From NCBI GenBank assembly GCA_030043595.1, contig JASHXJ010000256.1, positions 1-14,738 on the forward strand: a stretch of DNA of 14,738 bases, read 5' to 3'. Every line of letters starts with the position of its first letter. The stretch's first letter is position 1. Positions 6,565-13,208 of this stretch are shown here, one piece after another. A program made the translations under genes and the position numbers. The notes beneath the pieces were generated by a model. That model saw nothing but the letters and a program-made list of their open reading frames with translations, made no database searches and was not told the DNA's origin. This DNA is from Trebonia sp. (GTDB taxonomy: Bacteria; Actinomycetota; Actinomycetes; Streptosporangiales; Streptosporangiaceae).

Positions 6565-7431
6565 TCACAGGTCGGCGTACTGCGGCTCGTCGGCGATCAG
6601 GATCCGCTCGAGCAAGCGCGGGAAGTCCGCGTAGTTGCGGACCGCGTAGTGCACCGCGGCGCGGTTGTCCCAGAAGGCGATCGAGCCGGGCCGCCAGCTG
6701 AACCGCACCTGGTATTCCGGCTTGCGGTACTGGTCGTGCACGATCGAGAGCAGCTCCCTGCTGTCGTCGCGGTCGAGCCCGACGATCCACGGGTGCTGGC
6801 TGAAGTTGACCCAGAGGATCTTCTTGCCGGTCTCGCGGTGCGTGCGGACGACCGGATGCGCCACGATCGGGTAGTCGTGCCCGGCACTGACCAGCGCGTC
6901 CCGGAAGTCATGGGTGACGTGCAGGCCCTCGAGCTGCTGCTTCGTCTCCTCCGGCAGCCCGTCGTAGGCGAGCCCGGCGTCGACCCAGATCGTGTCGCCG
7001 CCGACGTCGGGGAGGCTGACCGCCCGCAGCACGGCCCCCCAGGTCGGGACCAGCCGCCAGCTAGTGTCGCTGTGGTAGGGGTCCCAGCCTTCGGCCCGCT
7101 GCTGCGCGAGGTACTTCTCGTACTTCGTGGCATCGACCGCGGCGATCTGGTGGATGGCCGGCACCTTGTCGGCGTAGGACTTGTGCACGCTCGGGTGGGT
7201 GTACAGCGGGCCGAACTGCGCGGCGAACGCCGCGTGCTGGTCACGGTCCAGGTCCTGGTCGCGGAAGAAGACGACCTTGTACTGCAAGATGGCGGCCTTG
7301 ATCTCATCCCGCACGGCGTCGGTCAGCGGGTACCTGAGATCCACTCCGGAGATTTCCGCGCCGATGGTGGGCTGGAGCGGCCGGATGGTGAGGGCAGCGT
7401 GCTGGACGTCCGTGTCGGTGAGTGCGGTCAT
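6565..7431 (-). CDS. TauD/TfdA-family 2-oxoglutarate dioxygenase
   Basis: A 288-residue Fe(II)/2-oxoglutarate dioxygenase, normal length for the family. The iron triad is complete: His120 and Asp122 in YHSDTSW and His261 in AVHYAV. Arg276 in RLLERI lies 15 residues after the distal His, the usual place for the arginine that binds 2-oxoglutarate. The N-terminal ISGVDL and VVFFRDQ segments are typical. Family members hydroxylate taurine, alkyl sulfate esters (AtsK) or phenoxyacetates (TfdA); the substrate here is open. The ATG has a good ribosome site (GGGAG, five bases). It is last in a minus-strand group after a redoxin and an SsuD-like monooxygenase, and that company favours an organosulfur substrate. 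Confidence 0.9.
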   Translation of the reverse strand: MTALTDTDVQHAALTIRPLQPTIGAEISGVDLRYPLTDAVRDEIKAAILQYKVVFFRDQDLDRDQHAAFAAQFGPLYTHPSVHKSYADKVPAIHQIAAVDATKYEKYLAQQRAEGWDPYHSDTSWRLVPTWGAVLRAVSLPDVGGDTIWVDAGLAYDGLPEETKQQLEGLHVTHDFRDALVSAGHDYPIVAHPVVRTHRETGKKILWVNFSQHPWIVGLDRDDSRELLSIVHDQYRKPEYQVRFSWRPGSIAFWDNRAAVHYAVRNYADFPRLLERILIADEPQYADL

Positions 7432-7468
7432 GATGACTCCCTGGGGTAACGAGGGCTGACTTGACGGG

Positions 7469-8557
7469 TCAGGCTGCGACGCTGGCGCGGTAGCCGCTGA
7501 TGTCGTCGCCGACCTTGTCGTGGACGAGGCGGATCAGGTTGGCGTAGGCGGCGGCGTCCGACAGCGGGTCGTAGCCGCGGATCAGGAGCGTGCTGGCGCC
7601 GACGGCCACGTAGTCGAGCAGCGATTCGGCGACCTGCTCGTAGCTGCCGACCAGGGCGGTGGAGTTCCCCGCCGCGCCGGTGGCCTTCGCCAGCGCGGTC
7701 CACAGCCGCTTGTCGTGCACCTCGCCGTCCGCCGCGTACCGCAGCAGCCGGCGCGAGCCCTCGGCCTGGGAGGTGTCCCGCCGTCCGACGTACTCGGCGG
7801 CCCGCTCCCGGGTGCGCTCGAGGATCTCGTGCGCGCGTTCCCAGGCGGCCGTCTCGGTGTCGGCGGCGATGGGCCGCAGGCTGACCGAGAACCGGTCGAG
7901 AGTCCGCCCGGCGGCCGCGGCGGAGGCCTGTACCTGGGCGATGCGCTGCCGGATTCCGTCGAGGGGCTCGCCCCAGAAGGCGTAGACATCGGCGTGCCTG
8001 CCGCCCACCCGGATCGCGTCGTCGGAGGCTCCGCCGAAGTAGACCGGCAGGTGACCGTCTGCCGGGCGCAGCGATGACCACGCGTCCTTGACCCGGTAGA
8101 ACTCGCCCTCGTAGTCGAAGCGCTCGGCGGAGCTCCACTCGAGCTCGACGATGTCGAGGAACTCGTCGGTGCGCCGGTACCTGGTGGGCTTGTCCGAGAA
8201 GTCGCCGTCGCGGGCCTGGTCGCCGTCGTCGCCGCCGGTGATCACGTGCAGCGCGATCCGGCCGGGGTGAAAGGCGTCAAGGGTGGCGAACTTGCGGGCG
8301 GCGATGGTCGGCGCGACGAACCCCGGCCGGTGCGCCAGCAGCACGCCGAGCGTCTCGGTCGCGGTCAGCACCTGGTCCGCCACGGTGAATCCGTCAGGTG
8401 AGGCCGAACTGTGCGCCACGAGCACCCGGTCGAAGCCGGAGTTCTCGTGCACGTACGCCAGGCGGTACAGGTACTCGGGCTGGACGACCGGCCCGGCCAG
8501 GGCGTTGGTCTCGGAGTAGTCGCTGGTGTGGGCGATGCCGATGAACTCGACCTGCAT
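7469..8557 (-). CDS. SsuD-like FMNH2-dependent monooxygenase, paralogue 1
   Basis: A 362-residue luciferase-like (LLM class) enzyme of the group annotated as alkanesulfonate monooxygenase, which uses reduced FMN and oxygen to release sulfite. Family features are HRPGFVAPTIAAR (76-88), VITGGDD (105-111), PVYFGGAS (171-178), WGEPL (195-199) and GNSTALVG (297-304). Tyr329 in RGYDP matches Tyr331 of E. coli SsuD, but by eye the Cys54, Arg226 and His228 positions read Ser, Ser and Arg, so the chemistry or substrate may differ. Residues 250-285 cover the expected mobile loop. ATG 8557 follows a strong AGGAGA ribosome site. It lies 29 bp after the redoxin gene and 37 bp before the dioxygenase gene. 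No flavin reductase is encoded nearby. Confidence 0.88.
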   Translation of the reverse strand: MQVEFIGIAHTSDYSETNALAGPVVQPEYLYRLAYVHENSGFDRVLVAHSSASPDGFTVADQVLTATETLGVLLAHRPGFVAPTIAARKFATLDAFHPGRIALHVITGGDDGDQARDGDFSDKPTRYRRTDEFLDIVELEWSSAERFDYEGEFYRVKDAWSSLRPADGHLPVYFGGASDDAIRVGGRHADVYAFWGEPLDGIRQRIAQVQASAAAAGRTLDRFSVSLRPIAADTETAAWERAHEILERTRERAAEYVGRRDTSQAEGSRRLLRYAADGEVHDKRLWTALAKATGAAGNSTALVGSYEQVAESLLDYVAVGASTLLIRGYDPLSDAAAYANLIRLVHDKVGDDISGYRASVAA

Positions 8558-8586
8558 GAGATCTCCTTGCCTGTCTGTTTACGCGG

Positions 8587-9261
8587 TCAGGCCGGGACCC
8601 GGACCAGCGAGCGGACGGCCTCGATGACCACACCCGCCTCGGTCCGGACCAGCCAGTCTGGGTGCACGTCAGCGAACCGGACCACCCGGTCCTGGCCGAT
8701 CACGACGATCGTGGGCATGGGCAGCTCCCATGTGCCGGTGCCAAGCACCTCCCCGAGGTCGCCGCCCCTGGCCCTGATGTGGGCCTGCGACGCCTCGCTC
8801 GCCGTGAACGTGATGCCGAGCCGGCGGCCCAGCCGGCTGCCGGTGTCCGACGCCACCGGGAAGGGAAGGCCGAAGCGGTTCCTGATCGCGGCGAGCTTGC
8901 CGGGAACCTGCGGGCTGACCGCGACGAGCGTGGCGCCCAGCTCGGCCAGCGCCGGGTACAGCTCGGCCTGGTAGTGGCGCAGCGCGATGTTGCAGGCCGG
9001 GCAGCCTTCATAGCGGAAGAAGAGCAGCACGACCGGCCCCGCCTCCAGCAGTTCCGCGAGGTCGACGGTGCCGCCCAGTACCTCTGGCAGGGTGAACGGC
9101 TCGACCACGTCGCCTGGCCGCACGAACGCGCTCCGGTCGGCGGTCTCCTCGAGCAGCCGCCGCTGGTCGATGTTCACCTGCAGGTCCGCGCTCGCCATGT
9201 TCTCCAGGCGGTAGGCATGCAGGTCGGCGAGGAGCTTGCATACGGAGGGGGTTGGAGTCAT
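8587..9261 (-). CDS. Peroxiredoxin-like (AhpC/TSA) protein with CxxC centre
   Basis: A 224-residue thioredoxin-fold protein. An N-terminal helical part (1-48) precedes a redoxin domain: RPGDVVEPFTLPE, GPVVLLFFRYEGCPAC with Cys87 and Cys90, VAVSPQVPGK, and a C-terminal strand PMPTIVVIGQDRVV with a likely cis-proline before Thr. The active site is GCPAC, unlike the PxxxTxxC of classical peroxiredoxins, so disulfide exchange or a Prx-like2 activity is likely. An in-frame upstream start (9354) overlaps the divergent gene and gives an N-terminus unlike the family, so I use ATG 9261. No ribosome site is present; TATAAT lies seven bases before the ATG, pointing to a leaderless mRNA. It heads the group with monooxygenase and dioxygenase. 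Peroxiredoxins are known in sulfur-starvation regulons, for example LsfA. Confidence 0.82.
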   Translation of the reverse strand: MTPTPSVCKLLADLHAYRLENMASADLQVNIDQRRLLEETADRSAFVRPGDVVEPFTLPEVLGGTVDLAELLEAGPVVLLFFRYEGCPACNIALRHYQAELYPALAELGATLVAVSPQVPGKLAAIRNRFGLPFPVASDTGSRLGRRLGITFTASEASQAHIRARGGDLGEVLGTGTWELPMPTIVVIGQDRVVRFADVHPDWLVRTEAGVVIEAVRSLVRVPA

Positions 9262-9307
9262 ATTGTCTATTATATTGATCGGTTTAGATGAGTAAAGACA
9301 GGAAAGC
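9262..9307. promoter_or_regulatory. AT-rich divergent promoter between redoxin and monooxygenase 2
   Basis: This 46-bp gap is strikingly AT-rich for the window. On the minus strand TTTACT (9296-9291), a 16-bp spacer and a consensus TATAAT (9274-9269) lie seven bases before the redoxin ATG, so transcription should begin at or next to the start codon. On the plus strand, an AGGA ribosome site precedes ATG 9308, and TATTAT or TATATT (9268-9276) could be its -10, though no good -35 is seen. The two promoters overlap, so the genes are likely co-regulated or mutually exclusive. TTTA-N6-TAAA (9283-9296) could be a weak operator. Confidence 0.6.
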
Positions 9308-10363
9308 ATGCGAATCGAGTTCATCGGCTCCCTGGTCAACGCGTCGGTGCACAACGCGCTCTCCGGGCAGGGGGCATCGGACGCGAACTACCCGGCCCGC
9401 ATGGCGCGACTGCACGAGGAGTCCGGCTTCGACCGGCTGCTGGTCGGCCACTCGTCGAGCTCGCCAGACGGGTTCACTGTGGCGAACCAGGTGCTGAACG
9501 CCACGGACCGGCTCGGCGTGCTGCTGGCGCACCGGCCGGGGTTCGTCGCGCCTACGGTCGCCGCCCGCCAGTACGCGACGCTTGACGCGTTCCATCCCGG
9601 GCGGGTCGCCCTGCACGTGATCACCGGCGGCGACGACGCCGACCAGCTCCGGGACGGCGACACCTCGGATAAGGCGGCCAGGTACCGGCGTTCGGATGAG
9701 TTCCTCCAGCTGGTCAGGCTGGAGTGGTCCGCACGGGAACCGTTCGACTACGCGGGAGAGTTCTATCGCGTGACCGGCGGCTGGTCGGCCGTCCGTCCCC
9801 CGGCCGGGAGCCTGCCGGTGTACTTCGCGGGCGCCTCCCCCGACGCCGTCCGGGTCGGCGGCAGGCACGCCGACGTCTACGCCTTCTGGGGCGAGCCGCT
9901 CGCCGCGATAGCGGCCCGCATCGCGGCCGTGCGAGCCGCCGCCCTGCCCTACGGGCGCTCACCGCGGTTCAGCGTGAGCCTGCGGCCCATCGCCGCCGCC
10001 ACCGAGGAACAAGCGTGGGCGCGGGCGCACCGGATCCTCGAGGCCGAACTGGCCCGCGGCGGCGGCGTATTCGACCACAGGGGATCGGAGGGCTCGCTGC
10101 GGCTGCGGCAGTTCGCCGACCAGGCGGAGATCCACGACAAGCGGCTGTGGACCCCGCTCGCCAAGACGCCGACCGCGGCCGGAAACTCAACCGCGCTGGT
10201 CGGGAGCTATGCGCAGATCGCAGAATCCCTTCTGGACTACGTCGCCATCGGGGTCAGCACGCTGCTGATCCGCGGTTACGACCCCGAAGGCGACGCCGTC
10301 GACTACGCGAACATCATCCGGCTGGTACGCGAGCAGGAGCCTGCGCTCGCCGCGGCCGGGTAG
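9308..10363 (+). CDS. SsuD-like FMNH2-dependent monooxygenase, paralogue 2
   Basis: A 351-residue LLM-class enzyme, clearly a paralogue of the product of 7469-8557. Residues 39-110 differ from the paralogue at only 11 of 72 aligned positions, while residues 8-30 and the mobile-loop region after about 245 differ strongly and the latter is shorter. Shared features are HRPGFVAPTVAAR, VITGGDD, PVYFAGAS, WGEPL and GNSTALVG, and it carries the same Ser/Arg substitutions at SsuD catalytic positions. It is therefore probably a desulfonating or related monooxygenase with another substrate. The ATG has an AGGA ribosome site. It is transcribed away from the redoxin gene from a shared 46-bp gap and ends 15 bp from the convergent PPOX gene. 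Confidence 0.88.
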   Translation: MRIEFIGSLVNASVHNALSGQGASDANYPARMARLHEESGFDRLLVGHSSSSPDGFTVANQVLNATDRLGVLLAHRPGFVAPTVAARQYATLDAFHPGRVALHVITGGDDADQLRDGDTSDKAARYRRSDEFLQLVRLEWSAREPFDYAGEFYRVTGGWSAVRPPAGSLPVYFAGASPDAVRVGGRHADVYAFWGEPLAAIAARIAAVRAAALPYGRSPRFSVSLRPIAAATEEQAWARAHRILEAELARGGGVFDHRGSEGSLRLRQFADQAEIHDKRLWTPLAKTPTAAGNSTALVGSYAQIAESLLDYVAIGVSTLLIRGYDPEGDAVDYANIIRLVREQEPALAAAG

Positions 10364-10378
10364 GCACGGGGCTGCCGG

Positions 10379-10801
10379 TCAGTCCAGGCCGACGGCCGTC
10401 CAGGTCTGCGGTGCGCCCGATGGCGTGATGGCCAGCAGGACGCGGTTGTCGGCGATCAGCTCCGCAGCCAGCTCCTCGTCGGGCGGCACCGTGCGGCCGT
10501 GCTTCTCGCGGATGGCGCGGAAGCGGGGAAGTTCGGCACGGACGTCCTCGCGGATCTCCACGGTTCCCGAGACGTGGACATAGCGGTGGCCGGTCGCGTC
10601 GTCGACGACGAGCTCAACCCTGGGGTCGCGGCGGAACACGTTGTACTTCACGCGCTTGCTGGTCGTCGAGACATAGAACTTCTCGCCGTCCCAGAAGAAC
10701 CAGTTGGGGGACAGGTGCGGGCGTCCGTCTTTGCGGATGCCCGCGACGATGACGTTCCGGGGTTCGCTGATGAAGGCTTCGAGCCGCGAGGGGGATGACA
10801 T
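10379..10801 (-). CDS. PPOX-class (F420-dependent type) oxidoreductase
   Basis: A 140-residue split-beta-barrel protein of the pyridoxamine 5'-phosphate oxidase-like superfamily, full length. Features are the first strand NVIVAGIRKDGRPHLSPNWF (16-35), then STTSKRVKYNVFRRDPRVEL (45-64), the Ser/Thr-Lys-rich pattern typical of the F420-binding subgroup near Rv1155, and YVHVSGTVEI (74-83). Members reduce small molecules with F420H2 or bind FMN or heme; the substrate is unknown. It has no visible ribosome site, and TAGAGT sits six bases before ATG 10801, consistent with a leaderless transcript. It is divergent from the acylase gene and convergent with monooxygenase 2; a role in cofactor supply there is only a guess. 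Confidence 0.82.
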   Translation of the reverse strand: MSSPSRLEAFISEPRNVIVAGIRKDGRPHLSPNWFFWDGEKFYVSTTSKRVKYNVFRRDPRVELVVDDATGHRYVHVSGTVEIREDVRAELPRFRAIREKHGRTVPPDEELAAELIADNRVLLAITPSGAPQTWTAVGLD

Positions 10802-10883
10802 GGCAGCACTCTAGACGTTGCCGGCCGGAAAAGTCAGCTTGCGCTGGGGCAGGCGCGACGGCTCGTTCGGGATAATTGTCTTT
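10802..10883. promoter_or_regulatory. Divergent promoter region, PPOX and acylase genes
   Basis: This 82-bp gap carries two -10-like hexamers pointing away from each other: minus-strand TAGAGT (10813-10808), six bases before the PPOX ATG, and plus-strand GATAAT (10871-10876), seven bases before the acylase ATG at 10884. Neither gene has a Shine-Dalgarno sequence at usable distance. No good -35 element is seen for either. Confidence 0.5.
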
Positions 10884-13163
10884 ATGAACGACCGGCTGAG
10901 AGCCGGCAGCGAGGCGGGCGAAGTCACGATCGTGCGCGACGTGTACGGGATTCCGCATGTGCGGGGCGAGACGGCGGCCGCTGCCTGGTTCGGGATGGGC
11001 TACGCCTGCGCGCGGGACCGCATGTTTCAGATGGACTACGACCGGCGGCGGGCCTGCGGGCGGTGGGCCGAGATCGCCGGGCCGTCCGCGGTCAGCGCGG
11101 ACATCCTGGCACGGCGGCTGGGGCTGGCGGCGGCCGCCCAGCGGGATGTCGCCGCGATGTCGCCGTTGCTGAGTGCGGCCTTCGCGGCATACGCGGACGG
11201 CGTCAACCAGGCGCTGCGGGACGGCGCTTCGCCCCTGCCGGGACGTTACCCGGTCGAGCCGTGGGAGCCGTGGCATTCGGTCGCGGCGTTCAAGGTGCGG
11301 CACGTGTTCATGGGGCACTGGCAGCTCAAGCTGGTGCAGGGGGTGCTGCTGGCGCGGATCGGCCCGGACGCGTTCGGGCGGCTGGAGACCAGGCCGCCGG
11401 CCGGCTCGCCGCTCGCCGTGCCGCCGGACGGGCGGCTGTCGCGGCTGCTGGACGAGGCGCTGTCCGACGTGGCCAGCCACCTGGGGTTCCTCGCCGAGAC
11501 CGAGCCGGGCTCGAACGCGTGGGCGGTCAGCGCCCGGCGCACAGCGCACGGCGGGGCGGTGATCTGCAACGACTCGCACCGCGCGCTGGAGGTGCCGAAC
11601 GTTTACTGGCAGTGCTGCGTGGGATGCCCGGAGTTTTCTGTCAGCGGGGCGACTTTCCCCGGGCTGCCGGGGTTCCCGCACTTCGGGTTCAACGGGGCGG
11701 TGGCGTGGGCAATCACGCACGGCGACGCCGACACCCAGGACCTGTACATCGAGCGGTTCGACGGGGCCAGCTACCTGACTGAAGACGGCTGGCGGCCGGC
11801 GAGCGTGCGGACCGAGCGGATCTCGGTGCGCGGGGCTGGCGACACGCAGACGTCCGTGTGGGAGACCAGGCACGGGCCGGTCGTGCACGGCGACCCGCTG
11901 TCGGGCATGGCGCTGGCGCTGAAGTACACCGCGACGTACCGGCCGGACCGCGGCCTGGAGTGCATGCTGCCGATGCTGACGGCGGCCTCCGTGGACTCCC
12001 TCGTCGCGGCTCAGGAGGGCTGGGTCGACCCGGTCAACAACCTGATCTGCGCCGATGCGGGCGGGCGGATCGCGTATCAGTGCCGGGGGGAGCTGCCGGT
12101 GCGTTCCGCGCCTGGGCACCGGCGGCTGCCCGTGCCGGGATGGGACGGGGCGTGCGAGTGGGTGGGCACGGTTCCGTTCGGGTCGCTGCCGCGGGCTGCC
12201 GATCCTTCGGCCGGGTTCGTGATGACGGCGAACAACGCGATCGTGGACGGGGACTCGCCCTACATCTCGTACACGTTCGGGCAGCCGTTCCGTGCCGAGC
12301 GGCTGCGGTCGCTGCTGGCGGGTTCCGCGGTGCTTGGCGTGGACGAGCTCGCGGGCATGCAGGCGGACACGGTCTCGTGGGCGGCGCGTTCCTGGTGCTC
12401 GCTGCTGGGCGGTCTTGCGCCGTTTCCCGCTGGCGGCGCGGAGGAGGCGCGGGTCCTGCTTGCCGGATGGGACGGGGACCTGCGGGCCGACTCGTCGCCC
12501 GCGCTGCTGTACGCGTGCTTCCAGCGGTCGCTCGCCGAGTCGCTGTACCGGCCGCTGCTGGGGCCGCGCACGTGGGAGTGGGTGGCGTCGGGCAACCCGG
12601 TGCCGATGATCAGCATGGTGCGGCGGTGGCTGGCCAACGATACGTGGGAGCTGCTCGGCGGGCCGGTACCGCCTTCGGCTTCCGGCGGCGGGGAGTCGCG
12701 GGGCCGCGAACGGACCGAGCGGGTGCTTGCCGTCCTGCCCGCAGCCCTCGCGGGCGCGTGGGCGGCGGCGGTGAGCCACGGCGGGCCTGACCCGGTGCGG
12801 TGGCGGTGGGGTGATGTGCACCAGGCCGAGCGGGTCCATCCGCTGTCCGCCGGGCTGTCCGGCGGGCCGTCCGGCGGGCTGTCCGGCAGCCTGGACGGGG
12901 GCCGACTTGCCGGGGTACCGATGGGCGGGGATGCCGACACCATCCAGGCGGCGGGCTACGGGTGGCGGCAGGGCGGCCAGTTCACCGTGACGAGCCTGTC
13001 CGTGTACCGCCAGGTGGTCGACCTCGCGGACCCCGCGGCCGCCAGCTATGTCGTACCAGGCGGCAGTTCCGGCGACCCGCACAGCCCGCACTTTGCCGAC
13101 CAGCTCGCCGAGTGGACGGAGCACAGGCGCGTCCCGATGAGCCGGCGCGGCGTTACCGGCTGA
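10884..13163 (+). CDS. Penicillin acylase family Ntn-hydrolase, no signal peptide
   Basis: A 759-residue member of peptidase family S45 (penicillin amidase, aculeacin and acyl-homoserine-lactone acylases), which cleave amide-linked acyl groups. Order: alpha-chain start VTIVRDVYGIPHV (14-26), GMGYACARDRMFQMD (37-51), the self-cleavage site EPG/SNAW with nucleophile Ser210, INDxH-like ICNDSH (227-232), GFNGAVAWAITHGDADTQD (268-286) with Asn270 in the oxyanion position, and TANN (448-451) near the conserved beta-chain Asn. The proenzyme should split into about 23-kDa and 58-kDa chains. The frame is open back to TTG 10818, but conservation and a GATAAT seven bases upstream favour ATG 10884. No signal peptide is present, unlike most characterised members, so it probably acts in the cytoplasm. 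Substrate unknown. Confidence 0.88.
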   Translation: MNDRLRAGSEAGEVTIVRDVYGIPHVRGETAAAAWFGMGYACARDRMFQMDYDRRRACGRWAEIAGPSAVSADILARRLGLAAAAQRDVAAMSPLLSAAFAAYADGVNQALRDGASPLPGRYPVEPWEPWHSVAAFKVRHVFMGHWQLKLVQGVLLARIGPDAFGRLETRPPAGSPLAVPPDGRLSRLLDEALSDVASHLGFLAETEPGSNAWAVSARRTAHGGAVICNDSHRALEVPNVYWQCCVGCPEFSVSGATFPGLPGFPHFGFNGAVAWAITHGDADTQDLYIERFDGASYLTEDGWRPASVRTERISVRGAGDTQTSVWETRHGPVVHGDPLSGMALALKYTATYRPDRGLECMLPMLTAASVDSLVAAQEGWVDPVNNLICADAGGRIAYQCRGELPVRSAPGHRRLPVPGWDGACEWVGTVPFGSLPRAADPSAGFVMTANNAIVDGDSPYISYTFGQPFRAERLRSLLAGSAVLGVDELAGMQADTVSWAARSWCSLLGGLAPFPAGGAEEARVLLAGWDGDLRADSSPALLYACFQRSLAESLYRPLLGPRTWEWVASGNPVPMISMVRRWLANDTWELLGGPVPPSASGGGESRGRERTERVLAVLPAALAGAWAAAVSHGGPDPVRWRWGDVHQAERVHPLSAGLSGGPSGGLSGSLDGGRLAGVPMGGDADTIQAAGYGWRQGGQFTVTSLSVYRQVVDLADPAAASYVVPGGSSGDPHSPHFADQLAEWTEHRRVPMSRRGVTG
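12851..12886 (+). repeat. Three 12-bp tandem repeats in the acylase gene
   Basis: CGGGCTGTCCGG occurs at 12851-12862, 12863-12874 (one change) and 12875-12886, with degenerate edges. It encodes a Gly-Leu/Pro-Ser-Gly run just before the conserved GGDADT segment, where relatives carry a short loop. In-frame units suggest slippage-driven length variation in a surface loop. Confidence 0.85.
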
Positions 13164-13187
13164 CCGAGGCGATTCAGATCAGCTGAT

Positions 13188-13205
13188 GGCCGTCAGGCCA
13201 CGGCC
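13188..13205. terminator. Short hairpin between convergent genes
   Basis: GGCCGT (13188-13193) pairs with ACGGCC (13200-13205) over a 6-base loop, next to the palindrome ATCAGCTGAT (13178-13187), within the 45-bp gap between the acylase stop and the membrane-protein stop. A competing outer stem CGAGGC/GCCTCG (13165-13170, 13203-13208) is possible. There is no U tract; it could act in both directions. Confidence 0.3.
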
Positions 13206-13208
13206 TCG

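Noticed and set aside
9262..9354. 31-codon N-terminal extension of the redoxin
   Set aside because: It would overlap the start of the divergent monooxygenase, has Cys/Asn/Ile-rich sequence unlike the family and would bury the TATAAT promoter inside the gene.
10818..10883. TTG start extending the acylase by 22 residues
   Set aside because: No ribosome site supports it, the extra residues add no signal peptide, and the -10-like GATAAT lies downstream of it, seven bases before ATG 10884.
10614..13124. An 836-codon open frame on the minus strand opposite the acylase gene
   Set aside because: It is Arg/Pro/His-rich with no family features, while the plus strand encodes a complete S45 acylase with catalytic residues. 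Long antisense frames are normal in GC-rich DNA.
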